Source of the DNA: Meloidogyne chitwoodi
Taxonomy: Eukaryota > Nematoda > Chromadorea > Rhabditida > Meloidogynidae
Direction: 5' to 3'
Assembly: GCA_015183035.1 (NCBI GenBank)
Contig: JACZZP010000013.1
Span: forward strand, 1,922,001-1,986,000
DNA length: 64,000 nucleotides
The notes beneath the pieces were generated by a model that made no database searches, was not told the DNA's origin, and saw only the letters and a program-made list of their open reading frames with translations. A program made the translations under genes and the position numbers. Positions 1-10,991 of this stretch are shown in pieces. Position 1 is the stretch's first letter, and each line of letters starts with the position of its first letter.

Positions 1-49
1 TTTTGTATTTAATTTAATTAATAAAAAATTTATTTTTAAAGTAAATTAG

Positions 50-624
50 CTGATACGGGGAATACAATGTTATTACAACTTAAAAAAGGATTTAAAATTG
101 CTTATTGGGCAGATGTTGTGACTGCATATCCATTTCCAGGTTTTCAATCATTTGAAGCATTAAAAGAGGTTTTTTATTATTAATTTAAATTAAATAAAGA
201 AAAATGTTTATTTAGATTATTAATTCACCTAATTATAAACTTTCTGGGATTCTTTTATTGGCCGAATTGAGTACAGAAGGAGCTAAAATGGATCCAAATG
301 CAAGTGTAGAATTGGCAGAAAAAATTGGAAATAATTTAATTAGTGGATTTATCTGTCAAAAAAGATGTCATTCGAGCATGGAATTTATGTACTGGACACC
401 TGGTTTTTTTTATAAAATTTTTTATATTTTTTTAAAATAAAATAGGTGTGAATTTAAACACAAAAACAGATGGGAAAGGTCAGCAGTGGCGTGGACCAGA
501 ACAAGCAATTCTACGTGATGGTTGTGATATTATAATTGTAGGTAGAGGTATTACAGAAGCTGAAGATATTGAAACAGAAATTCAAAAATATGCAGAAATT
601 TCATGGAATAATTATTTTAAATAA
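50..624 (+). CDS. umps: Orotidine 5'-phosphate decarboxylase domain of UMP synthase, 3' part
   Basis: Three exons are visible (about 50-168, 216-402 and 446-624); the 5' part lies outside the window. The product matches the C-terminal half of the OMP decarboxylase barrel: an ADTGNT-type start, then KIAYWADVV, LAELSTEGA, a TPGVNL phosphate-loop segment, GQQWRGPEQAI, and DGCDIIIVGRGIT before a short tail and TAA. These are the hallmark motifs of the decarboxylase domain of bifunctional UMP synthase, which turns OMP into UMP in the last step of de novo pyrimidine synthesis. The introns are short with GT/AG ends and phases that join cleanly. Whether the missing 5' part encodes the orotate phosphoribosyltransferase domain cannot be seen. 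Confidence 0.93.
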
Positions 625-1207
625 TGTTGAGAGGAAAAAGAGGCTTACACAAGAGGTTTTTTTAAGTAATTAATTAATTTATAAAAACATTAAATTTAAA
701 AATTTTTATCTTAATTCAAAATTAATGAACAATTTAATTGTTTTATTTGGGAATAAATATATTGGCCTAATGCTAATTGAAGAGGTTGTTTTTTGTTTCT
801 CAATATGTTAATCTTAGTTAAAAAAATTTTTAAAAAGAAAATTGATAAAATGTGAGATTAAAAAACTGAAAAAATCAGAAGGAAAATATTTTTCTTTTGC
901 GAATAAATGGGGTATGTACTACCTAAAGTGAGTAAACTTATTTTAATAATTATAAAATTTTCAAATGAAAACTTAGATGGATAAAATTTTGTAAGGATTT
1001 CAAGTTTTCACAAGTCAAAAAGAAATTCAGAATGAAAAAAAACAGCAATTTAAAAATTTTACCCAAACAATTTTATTAAAAAATAAATTACATTACATAG
1101 TAAATCAAACATACATACATATTACATATATAAATCAATATAATTATTACGAGAAAAAGAACATTTTTTAAATTAATTTATTTCTTATTCTTTTCTCTTC
1201 TTTCACA

Positions 1208-1459
1208 TCATTTAGCGTCCATAGCCACAACAATTTTGTATTTAGTTGGCTGTCCACTAGGAAAAATTGGTGCGTCAGTCGTAGCGTATCCACTACATTC
1301 GTTTAGGAAGAATGTCATTATTGAGCTCTGTCCAAGGACCCCAGGCTGAAAAAAAGAAAAATTAAAAATAAAATTACAAACCAATCTTTCAACATGGACT
1401 TTGATGGTGTCTCCTACAGTTATACGTCCAGACACGGGATCTATTTGATATTGTCCCAT
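1208..1459 (-). CDS. Unknown protein, folded-back gene fragment
   Basis: On the minus strand an ATG at 1459 opens MGQYQIDPVSGRITVGDTIK, and a 36-base GT...CAG intron with no in-frame stop separates it from a second exon ending ...YKIVVAMDAK and TGA. The intron length is a multiple of three, so unspliced RNA would also be readable. The first exon is cut by the centre of the palindrome: upstream of the ATG the sequence is simply the mirror image of the intron, so the true 5' end is probably missing. I do not recognise the family. The second exon has one Cys and no clear membrane segment. Confidence 0.4.
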   Translation of the reverse strand: MGQYQIDPVSGRITVGDTIKVHVERLVCNFIFNFSFFQPGVLGQSSIMTFFLNECSGYATTDAPIFPSGQPTKYKIVVAMDAK

Positions 1460-1492
1460 TGTAATTTTATTTTTAATTTTTCTTTTTTTCAG

Positions 1493-1630
1493 CCTGGGGT
1501 CCTTGGACAGAGCTCAATAATGACATTCTTCCTAAACGAATGTAGTGGATACGCTACGACTGACGCACCAATTTTTCCTAGTGGACAGCCAACTAAATAC
1601 AAAATTGTTGTGGCTATGGACGCTAAATGA
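1493..1630 (+). pseudogene. Mirror copy of the last exon of the folded-back unknown gene
   Basis: This is the right-arm copy of the exon ending in YKIVVAMDAK, with its own polypyrimidine tract and CAG acceptor just upstream. The matching first exon lies in the palindrome loop on the opposite strand, so this copy has no upstream exon in the right orientation and is probably not translated from its own gene. Confidence 0.6.
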
Positions 1631-2053
1631 TGTGAAAGAAGAGAAAAGAATAAGAAATAAATTAATTTAAAAAATGTTCTTTTTCTCGTAATAATTATAT
1701 TGATTTATATATGTAATATGTATGTATGTTTGATTTACTATGTAATGTAATTTATTTTTTAATAAAATTGTTTGGGTAAAATTTTTAAATTGCTGTTTTT
1801 TTTCATTCTGAATTTCTTTTTGACTTGTGAAAACTTGAAATCCTTACAAAATTTTATCCATCTAAGTTTTCATTTGAAAATTTTATAATTATTAAAATAA
1901 GTTTACTCACTTTAGGTAGTACATACCCCATTTATTCGCAAAAGAAAAATATTTTCCTTCTGATTTTTTCAGTTTTTTAATCTCACATTTTATCAATTTT
2001 CTTTTTAAAAATTTTTTTAACTAAGATTAACATATTGAGAAACAAAAAACAAC

Positions 2054-2133
2054 CTCTTCAATTAGCATTAGGCCAATATATTTATTCCCAAATAAAACAA
2101 TTAAATTGTTCATTAATTTTGAATTAAGATAAA
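2054..2133 (+). pseudogene. Fragment resembling GT14 gene exon 2
   Basis: The outer end of the right palindrome arm reads like the start of exon 2 of the GT14 gene at 57.05 kb. Both share CAATT(A/G)GCATTAGGCCAA, then an ATATTTATTC block and AAACAATTAAATTGTTCA. The sequence just upstream (about 1905-2000) also matches the GT14 intron 1 segment at 56.94-57.0 kb. It looks like a piece of a paralogous GT14 locus. The mirror copy is at 705-784 on the other strand. Confidence 0.6.
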
Positions 2134-2573
2134 CATTAATTCGATTTATAACTTTTCAAATTATTTTGTAAAAATATTTTTATCAAAACGGCTGTGGATG
2201 TTCGACATTTTGTATATTTTTGCACAGTTTAACGTTTTGAGAGTTTTCATCCTACTGGCGTTTTGAGAATTAAATAAATTGAGAGATACGCCTGAGTAGG
2301 CGCAAGTAGTCTATAGTTTCCTTTTTATCCCTAATTCTCTTCATTTTATATACTATTACGCGCATAGATGGCCTTCACTTACCCCATAAATTGATATTTT
2401 TTAAAATATATTTGTTATAATGTTTACTTATAAAAATTAAAAAAAACATTTTTTTAAATAAATAAATATGATTAAATTATATATTTAGTTTTTGTTTTAT
2501 TCATTTTAATTTATATTCTTTAAATTCTAAATTTTAATATTTTCTTCTTTCAATTTTATTCCGTGTTGGAATA
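2134..2573. other. A+T-rich spacer between palindrome and pol epsilon gene
   Basis: I see no gene here. Around 2275-2365 there is a stretch whose reverse complement resembles 54.60-54.66 kb (shared block AAAAAGGAAACTATAGACT), marking a dispersed repeat. The rest is A+T-rich DNA that would contain the promoter of the polymerase epsilon-like gene that follows. Confidence 0.5.
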
Positions 2574-5500
2574 ATGCGTGTACTGCAACCAAAAATAGAT
2601 GATGTATTCAAGGTTTTTTTAATTTTGTTTACAGTAAAAAATCGCCTGTTCGATATTTTTCGCTCTTAAGTTTGAAGAATGGCACAGTTTCTCGTTTAAA
2701 CACGAATATCGAAATAAATGTAGCATAAGAAGGTATTTACAAAAGAAAACTTTGTTTATTTTACCTAACTTTGTCTCTGCAATTATAAATAGAATAATAA
2801 CACTGCATATTTAAAATAAAGAGCTCAACAAATATCGAACAAGCGTTTTTTTTTGTCTGATTTTAGTTATTAGAGAATATATTTTTATTTTCAATTTGTG
2901 TTGTTAGAATGGACAACAACCATCCACATCTACTACTACTACTACACAAAATGAAATTGAAGAAGAAGAAGAAGAAATTGAATTAATAAATAACAATAAA
3001 AAAAAACAAAGAGAAGAAAAAAAATTTGAAAAATTAAAAAGAAAAAAATTAAAAGAAACTAATAAACGTTTAGCTATTGAACAACATAAATTGCGTCGTA
3101 TATGTATGGCTGATTATGAATTGAGTAAACTTAGTTTGGTCAAAAAATGTTGGAAAAAGGATGGGTTTGTCGAATGGGTTTGTTTGAATTTTATTTTTTT
3201 GAAAAATAGATTTTATATTAGATAATAATTTATTTTTTTTTAATTTATTTTTTAGTTAACTTATCTAAAAGAGCTTTGGCATTTGCAATATTTGGCAAGA
3301 AAAAGAGGAGGACGAGAAAATTCAATTGTGGGAGAACAACATTTAATAAAAAGAAAAAATTGTTGGCAAATTATTCAGGTTTTTTTTAGAATTTTATTTA
3401 ACTGAAATGAGAGAAATTTTGGAACTTTTCCCTCCCAGTTCAATGCCAAAAAAGTACCAAAATTTTATTTAAAAAAAAATAAATTTTCCAGATTTTAAAA
3501 ACAAAAATTGCTGGTCAATTTACTCTATTTGTATTGATAAATAATAATTTAATTAAAAGAATAAATTTAATTGTCCCAAGAACAATTTATGTAGATGATG
3601 TTGAACAACGTTTAAATGCAAAATTAGTAAAACAAAAATTGCTACCAAAACAAAAAATTTCAACTAATTTATATGAATTTATTATTGATGAAGATATATT
3701 TAATAATAAAATAAGGTTTTTTTATTTTATTATTTTATTTTAATTTAAAAAAGTGATTTAAATGTTCAACAATGTTTAATGAGAATTAATGGAATTTATG
3801 AAACTAAATTACCTTTATTATTTAAAACAATTATACATTGTGGTGTTTTTTGTAATAATATTGATGGAAATAATAATATTGTTAATAATGAATTAGTGCT
3901 TGAACAAATTAATAAGGTTTTAATTTTTAAATTTTTTTATTTTTTTTTATTTATGATGGGGAGAAGGTCGATGCTTTAACAATTTAATAAAATGATTAGT
4001 GGAGGGTATAAGATATATTAAAAAAGAGAATAAAAACAATGTCTCGGTGGCTTAGTCGGTAGAGCGTCCGATTTTGTGTTGGGTGGTCACAGGTTCGAGA
4101 CCTGTCGTCGGCCAAGCTTTTATTTATTCTTTTTTTTTATGATTTTAAAAATTAAAAAAAATTTTTTTATTTTTTTTAGTTAGAAGAAGATGATGACGAC
4201 CACCGCCTTTCTTATTTTGACTCTTCTTTATTTTTAAATAATTATTTATCAATTATTTATTTATATGAATATTTTACTTCTTCAAGTCGTTTAATTATTT
4301 GTTTATTTATGCCTAAATTTGAAAAATGTTATTTATTTGTAATAAATAAAGAACCAATTGATTTGATTAATTTTGAAAATTTTTATCAAAATGAATTGAA
4401 TAGATTGTAAGAATTTTTTAAATTAATTTAATTAATTTTTTTTAATATAAAAGTATTACTCAAAAAAATGACAAAAAAGAAGAATTTATTGGTTTAGAAA
4501 AATGTAAATTAATTAAATTTGTTGAAATTTATCAAAATAATTTGGTCAAAAATGCTTCAAAAAAATTGGAAAAAATTATAAATGGATTAAAATTGACAAA
4601 TACTGAACCTTTTATTTTAGCAATACAATCAAATAGATTTAAGGAAAAATTGTTAAAGGTAAGAGGAAAATTTTTTAAATAATTTTTTAATTTTTTTAAA
4701 GGATTTTCCATCATTATTAGCATTTCCAAATATTATTTTACGTATTAATGAACCACCAAATTTAATGAATATGTTAGATTGGGGGAATACAATAATTAAA
4801 CGTTCTATTCAACATTTTTTTAATTGTTTTACTTATTTGAAGGTTTAGAAAATTTTATTTTAATTTTATTAATTTTTTTTTTAATTTTTTAAAAATTTTT
4901 AAAATAATTAAAGAACCCCGAAATATTCAGTTTATATTTCTGGTCTATTTATTTTTTACTTTATATACATTTATTAGAGAAAGTTAAGTAAGTGACTCCG
5001 TGGCGCAATGGTAGCGCGTCTGACTCCAGATCAGAAGGTTGCGTGTTCGAATCACGTCGGGGTCATTTAATTTTTCCTTTGTTTAAAAATGATTTTTTGA
5101 TTGTTTAAAAAATTTTAAAATTTTTTTTAAATGTTTTAAAATTTTTTAAGGCTTTTAAAAATTTTGTTTAAAGTCTCTAAATATTTTTTTTTAATTTTAA
5201 TATAGGAATATTGGTCATTTTCTTCTTATTTGGAAATTCCAATTGGTAATTTACCCGAAGATTTATATCTATTCGGATTAGATGTATTATTTGCTAGACA
5301 ATTAAAATTAAAAGATTATTTATTATGGGCATCAAGTTCATCTATACCTGATTTTGGTGGAAAAGATTTGGAAGATTTACGTTTAAGTAATGAATGGGAA
5401 AATTGTTCTTTTTTTGGAGGAAATGGAGAAGGAAAATATTTATTAAATAAAGAGATTTTTGAGGTTTATTTTTTATTAATTTTAAATTAAAAAAATATTT

Positions 5501-8289
5501 TAAAAGAACACCCAGTTTTGAAATTTATATGTGAAGAGCAGCCTCGGTAATCACCTAAAATTAGCTTGGTCCCCCCCTTTTGAAAATAGCTTGGTCCCCC
5601 CTATTGTTTTTTTTATTTTTGAAAGACTGTTTCTCAACACATAATTTAGATAATAAATTGTTTAAAATATCATTCGACTCAACTCGACGAGTTCTTTCGA
5701 AGAAATATAAACAAACTTTTAAATAAAAATTAAATTTCAAAACTGGGGGGTTCTTTTAATTTTTTAAATTAAAAAAAATAGGCCAATAATATAACAGCAG
5801 AAATATCAATAGGTGCATTAGCAGTAACTTCATTATTACAATCTATAAAAATATATAAATCAGAAGGAACATCAGAAGAAGAAGAATTAATCGGAAACAA
5901 ATTAAAAAAATTATCAATTGTTGAATTAATTTTTGATAAATTTAAAAATAATAATTATAATTATATGGATATTTTTGATGGAGAATTGTCATGTTTAAGA
6001 CAGGTTTTTTTTTAATTTTTTTAAATTGAAATTAATTTTTTAATTAAAAAAGATGTTCCATCGCCTAGTTGAGGATATCCACTATAGACAAAATTTAATT
6101 GCTGATCAATTAGTGGTTAATATACAAAGGTTTTTTTAAATTATTTTAATTTTTTTACAAGAGAGAGTTCTATTCTTATTTTTTTAAAATTAATTTGTGT
6201 CCTTTTTTAAGTAAACACCCCATTTATTCGCAAAAAAATTTTTTTTTAATTTTTTTTAAATTATTTAGATGGTTATCAAATCCAAATTCTTTATTATTTA
6301 ATCCTTCAATTAAAAATACATTAAATATATTAATGAAAAAACTTTGTCTTTTGTTAGTTGCGGAAATGCAAAGTTTGGGTGCAAAAATTATTTTTTGTTC
6401 TTTTAAAAAAATTGTTTTTTCTACTGAAAGGTTTATTTTTAATTTATTTAATTTTTTTAATATCTCTCTAGGAATTCTCTACCTTTAGCAAAAGAATTTG
6501 TTAATTCTTTATTAATTTCAATAAATAAAAAACCAATTTTTGCATCTTTACAATTAGGATTAATTCATTTTTCAAGTATTTTATTATGGATTGATTCGGT
6601 TTTATTTTTTTAAATTATTTTTTTAATTTTTTTAAAGTCTAATTATGCTTTTGTATATGCCAGTGATGATGAAAAGAAGGTTTTTTTTTTAATTTTAAAT
6701 ATTTAAATTAATTTAATTTAAATAAAAGAATGGCCGTGTTGAAGCAAAATTTGGCTTAGCAAATAAAATAACTGGAGAAATTAAAAATAAATTTGTAATA
6801 ATGATTGCTGGCTTTATTGGAATGTTATGGAATAAAAAAAAAGAATTTAGTGAAGAGGTTTATTTTTTTATTATTTTTAAAAAATTAAAAGTCTCTTTCT
6901 CTACAAGACTAAAATTAATTTTTTTAATATTTTTTTAATGTTTAAATTACATTTATTTTGCTTTTGTGTTGTAAACGGTTGTGGCCGAATGGTTAGCGTT
7001 CTTGCATGGGTGGTAGTAAGGTTGTGGGTTCGAGCCCTTTCAACGCCTTTTAATTTTGTTTTGCTAATAATAAATTTAAAATTGATTGAAAAAATAATTT
7101 TTTTAATTTTAAGAGGGAGGGAATTTTTTTTTCAATTTAAAATGAATTAATTTTTAATTTAAGGAATTATTAGATAAAGAATTAATTTTTAAATATTCAA
7201 TAAAAATATTAAAAGAAGAAATAATTGATAGTTTATTTCGTTTAACAACAAAATTGGTTTTATTAAGACCAAAACTTGAAGAAATGGCAAAAGAAAATTT
7301 ATGTTTAGATATTCCTTTGGAATTTATTAATTGTGCTTGTCGAGTAATTTTTTTTTTTTTAATTTTTAAAATTTAAATTTTAAATTTTTTAGGTTTTGAG
7401 TGTAAATCCAGAATTAGAAGAACTTGTTGATAATTTAAAAAGTCAATTACTGCTAATTGTACAAAAGGTTTGTAATTTTTTAAATTAATTTTTGGCATGT
7501 TTTGTTACTGATAATTCACCGAAATTTTTTTAATTTTTTTTAATATTTTGACATTTTGAGTATTTTGTCCTAAAAAAATAATTTTGGTGAATTGTCCATT
7601 CGGTAAATTTATTTTAAAATTATTTAAAATTAATTTTTAGGATGGTACAATATCATCAAAATCTCAAAACAATTTAATTTGGGTTCCTCCAAGTCAAATA
7701 ATTTTGGAAAATATTTTTTGTCCAAAATGTTTACAAAATTGTGATTTAGATGTTAGCAGTAATGATAATTTAATACAAGAAAAAAATTTAAATTTTATTT
7801 GTTTACATTGTGCAAATGAATATCCTTTAAGTTTAATTGAGGAAATGTTAATTGAAAGAGTTTCAAAAATGCAGACTTCTTTTGCTCTTCAGGACTGGCA
7901 ATGTGTTTCGTGTAAAAAGGTTGGGAATTATTATAATGAGTATTTTGAGAATTTTTCTCCTTGTGACCATTTTGAGAAAATTTTCTCCTTCTGACCATTT
8001 TGAGAATTTTTTCTCCTTTTGACCATTTTGAGAAATTTTTCTCCTTTTGACCATTTTGACCTCAAAAGTAGAAAACATCACAAAATGTCCAATTTTTCAA
8101 TTAAATTTTTAAAAGATTGGAGCCAACTTTTTGCTTCAATATTGTGAATGTAGCAACAAATTTGAATACACAATAAAATTAGAAGAATTTTTAAACAATT
8201 TGGATATGCTTAAAAGAGTGGCAATTAAACATAAATTGGAAAATTTGGAATATTTTGTAAATCATATTAACACATTTTTTGAAAAATAA
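2574..8289 (+). CDS. pole: DNA polymerase epsilon, C-terminal (non-catalytic) half as a separate gene
   Basis: Nineteen exons join in one unbroken frame to about 1038 residues. The product tracks the second half of human POLE: a charged linker, an inactive exonuclease/polymerase fold (CWQIIQ, IGNLPEDLYLFG, LLWASSSSIPDFGGKDLEDL, LLWID) and two C-terminal zinc modules (CPKC...CLHC, then CVSCKK...CEC). The C-terminal half links the enzyme to its accessory subunits and the CMG helicase. The first ATG (2574) opens MRVLQPKIDDVFK, at the position of the PCNA-binding motif that follows the catalytic core in human POLE (QKKISELF). No AG acceptor is visible just upstream and an in-frame stop lies at 2535, so this looks like a genuine first exon. 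The catalytic half is absent from the preceding 2 kb. First-exon confidence is moderate; family assignment is high. Confidence 0.88.
4041..4114 (+). pseudogene. tRNA-like sequence in pol epsilon intron 5
   Basis: An A-box-like TGGCTTAGTCGG, a plausible anticodon arm with loop TTTTGTG, and a good T-arm (ACAGG-TTCGAGA-CCTGT) are present, but the acceptor stem pairs poorly. It lies in the sense orientation inside an intron. It is probably a degenerate tRNA or tRNA-derived element rather than a working tRNA. Confidence 0.6.
4994..5065 (+). tRNA. tRNA-Trp (CCA)
   Basis: A complete cloverleaf: acceptor GACTCCG/CGGGGTC, D-arm GGCGCAATGGTAGCGC, anticodon arm TCTGACTCCAGATCAGA with CCA anticodon, and T-arm GCGTGTTCGAATCACGT, followed by discriminator A. 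It is almost identical to the canonical eukaryotic tRNA-Trp. It lies inside an intron (4843-5205) of the polymerase epsilon gene on the same strand and would be transcribed by RNA polymerase III from its internal A and B boxes. Confidence 0.95.
5503..5756. mobile_element. MITE with TA target duplication in pol epsilon intron
   Basis: Terminal inverted repeats of about 25 bp (AAAGAACACCCAGTTTTGAA at the left, AAAGAACCCCCCAGTTTTGA as the reverse complement at the right) are flanked by TA on both sides (5501-5502 and 5757-5758). That fits a small non-autonomous Tc1/mariner-type element. Inside it are an AGCAGCC(G/T)CGGTAATCAC block and a CATTCGACTC...GAGTTCTTTCG block that recur elsewhere in the window. 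Confidence 0.65.
6977..7048 (+). pseudogene. tRNA-like sequence in a pol epsilon intron
   Basis: TGGCCGAATGG (A box) and GGGTTCGAGCCC (B box) are well formed, but the anticodon region is too long and the acceptor pairs only partly (GGTTGTG/CAACGCC). It is in the sense orientation in the intron at 6858-7163. Confidence 0.55.
7943..8063. repeat. Four-copy minisatellite in the last pol epsilon intron
   Basis: Four tandem units of about 29-30 bp of the form GAGAATTTTTCTCCTT(G/T)TGACCATTTT fill most of the last intron. Confidence 0.85.
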
Positions 8290-9022
8290 ATTATTATTTT
8301 TAAATATTGTTTTTTTTTAATAAAAATATTGATTTTATGATTATTTTGACTGAAATAATTTTTGAAAAATTATTAAGAAATTTAAAAATATTAGAAAATT
8401 GATTTGGAAATTTTACAAAAATTACATCTTTTTATCTCTGCCAACACTATTTCTTTTTTTCTATGTATTTCTTAAAAGCCGTTTCAGTGCCGATGGAAAA
8501 ACGCCTTTTCTTACTGTATTATTAAAAAATTAATATCGTCTTTTTGAGCTTTTTTCTATTGAACATTTTTGGAAAAGCTTCTTCTGTCAATCGAAAGAGC
8601 TTGAAAAGCTGAATCGAATGAGCTTTTCAGATATTTAAAGTTTAATATAGAAGTCGAGATATGCGCTTTCGAAATTCTGGGAGATATAACGACTTACCCC
8701 CACAAAACTTTTATTAAGCATATCTCCTTTCATTTGGTACCAAAATCCACAAATTTTGGGTCAAAGACAGATCAACAAATGGCTTATTATTCTACAAATT
8801 TGTTAGTTAATTCGATGCAGTTGAGCCTAAATATGGATGAATTAAGATTCTACGGCATAATTTTTATAAAATACTTTAATTTCCTTTAATTTAATTTTCA
8901 AGCTTTTCTAACTAAAATAGCAATTTAAAATTTTGACTAAATAATGCCCATTATTTCAAGGAATTTAATAAAATTAAAATAAAAAATTTTCCACCGCCCA
9001 GTTTCCCGTAAAAAATTAATTT

Positions 9023-9100
9023 CCACTAGAAGGATTCGAACCTTGGTCATTTTTTCTCATTTCTCCCCTAAAACTGAGAAATTCTCCACTTAACCAAAAA
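9023..9100 (-). pseudogene. tRNA-like sequence in left arm of giant foldback
   Basis: Minus-strand TTTGGTTAAGTGGAG and AAGGTTCGAATCCTT resemble A and B boxes of a Ser/Leu-type tRNA, but the full cloverleaf is poor. The mirror copy is at 10914-10991 on the plus strand. Confidence 0.45.
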
Positions 9101-10913
9101 TATATTTACTCTCCCCTAAATTTTCTCAATATTCAGAAGACTGTATCTCGGCTTCTATACTATATCTGAGATGATTGAATAGCTCATTTAATTCAGCTTT
9201 TCGAGCTCTTTCCAATGATATATGTCTCGGCCAAAACTATCCAATAGTTTAAAAGCTAAAAAATACCGTTTATTTATTACCCCAAATTTTCAAATGCTCC
9301 TAGCACCTTTTTGAAAAAAATTTTACCCTAAAATTTTTAAAAAATTTTTGTCAAAAAATTCAAAATAAAATTGGCTAAAATCGTACGCTTTTAGATAGTC
9401 AATACCATACTTTTGAGCCGAGTAATGCGCTCTCGAAGTTCTGGGGGTAATGGATTACACCAAAACTTTGAGAGATCACAGCGTCTTTCATTTGGGACCT
9501 AGAATCCTAAATTTTGGGCTCAAGATGGATCAGACAATGATCTAAAGTTGGAATCATTGATAAGTCCATTCGACCTATTTTGACCGAGATATGTGCTCCC
9601 GAAATTTTGGGTGGATCCAAGGCATTGTTTGATCATAACTCAGTTAATTTGGGATCTAAATCTATAAATTTTTGGTCAAAGACAGATCAACCATTGGCTT
9701 ATTTTCATGCAAATTTTTTAGTCAATTCATTCAATTTGAGCCGAGATATGGATCAATTACACCCAAAATTTCAAATGCTTCTAGCACCTATAAAAAATGA
9801 AATATTAGTGAAAATTTTTGAAAAATTTTTGCCAAAAAATTATAAATAATTGTCCAAATATATTGACAAAATTTTATCAAATTCTGTTCAGTCATTAACG
9901 TTCGACGAGATTTTTTAATTTTTGCTTAGACTCAAAATGACCTTAATTAAATTGAATATTTTATGTTTTTCGAATATTTGACATTTTGATATTTATACAT
10001 TATTCAATAAAAAATGTAAAAACTTCATAATGTCAAATATTCGAAAAACATAAAATATTCAATTTAATTAAGGTCATTTTGAGTCTAAGCAGAAATTAAA
10101 AAATCTCGTCGAACGTTAATGACTGAACAGAATTTGATAAAATTTTGTCAATATATTTGAACAATTATTTATAATTTTTTTGCAAAAATTTTTCAAAAAT
10201 TTTCACTAATATTTCATTATTTATAAGTGCTAGGAGCATTTGAAATTTTGGGAATAATGGATCCATATCTCGGCTCAAATTGAATGAATTGACTAAAAAA
10301 TTTGTATGATAATAAGCCATTGGTATATTTATCATTGACCAAAAATTTATAGATTTAGATCCCAAATTAACTGAGTTATGATCAAACAATGCCTTGGATC
10401 CACCCAAAATTTCGGGAGCACATATCTCGGTCAAAATAGGTCGAATGGACTTATCAATGATACCAACTTTAGATCATTGTCTGATCCATCTTGAGCCCAA
10501 AATTTAGGATTCTAGGTCCCAAATGAAAGACGCTGTGATCTCTCAAAGTTTTGGTGTAATCCATTACCCCCAGAACTTCGAGAGCGCATTACTCGGCTCA
10601 AAAGTATGGTATTGACTATCTAAAAGCGTACGATTTTAGCCAATTTTATTTTGAATTTTTTGACAAAAATTTTTTAAAAATTTTAGGGTAAAATTTTTTT
10701 CAAAAAGGTGCTAGGAGCATTTGAAAATTTGGGGTAATAAATAAACGGTATTTTTTAGCTTTTAAACTATTGGATAGTTTTGGCCGAGACATATATCATT
10801 GGAAAGAGCTCGAAAAGCTGAATTAAATGAGCTATTCAATCATCTCAGATATAGTATAGAAGCCGAGATACAGTCTTCTGAATATTGAGAAAATTTAGGG
10901 GAGAGTAAATATA

Positions 10914-10991
10914 TTTTTGGTTAAGTGGAGAATTTCTCAGTTTTAGGGGAGAAATGAGAAAAAATGACCAAGGTTCGAATCCTTCTAGTGG
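10914..10991 (+). pseudogene. tRNA-like sequence in right arm of giant foldback
   Basis: Mirror image of the sequence at 9023-9100, again with TTTGGTTAAGTGGAG and GGTTCGAATCC. Both copies are essentially identical, consistent with the high arm identity here. Confidence 0.45.

Larger units (their letters stand above)
705..2133. repeat. Long palindrome: two 675-bp arms around a 79-bp loop
   Basis: Bases 705-1379 are the reverse complement of 1459-2133, every pair I checked summing to 2838, with a 79-bp loop at 1380-1458. I saw no mismatches or indels at the points compared. Each arm holds a terminal exon of an unknown gene, its 3' UTR with an AATAAA-like signal, the dispersed CCCCATTTATTCGC motif, and at its outer end a fragment resembling exon 2 of the GT14 gene at 56.5 kb. 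Near-perfect arms mean either a recent foldback duplication or an assembly artefact. Confidence 0.9.

Noticed and set aside
2574..8289. Calling the polymerase epsilon piece a pseudogene
   Set aside because: Nineteen exons join without a single frameshift or internal stop and both zinc modules keep their cysteines, which argues for selection on a working protein.
9580..10434. Two mirror ORFs of 89 codons in the giant foldback, both beginning TTG...TEICAPEILGG
   Set aside because: They are the same DNA read in the two arms, begin at a non-AUG codon, lack splice-site context and match no protein family I know, so they are shadows of the repeat.
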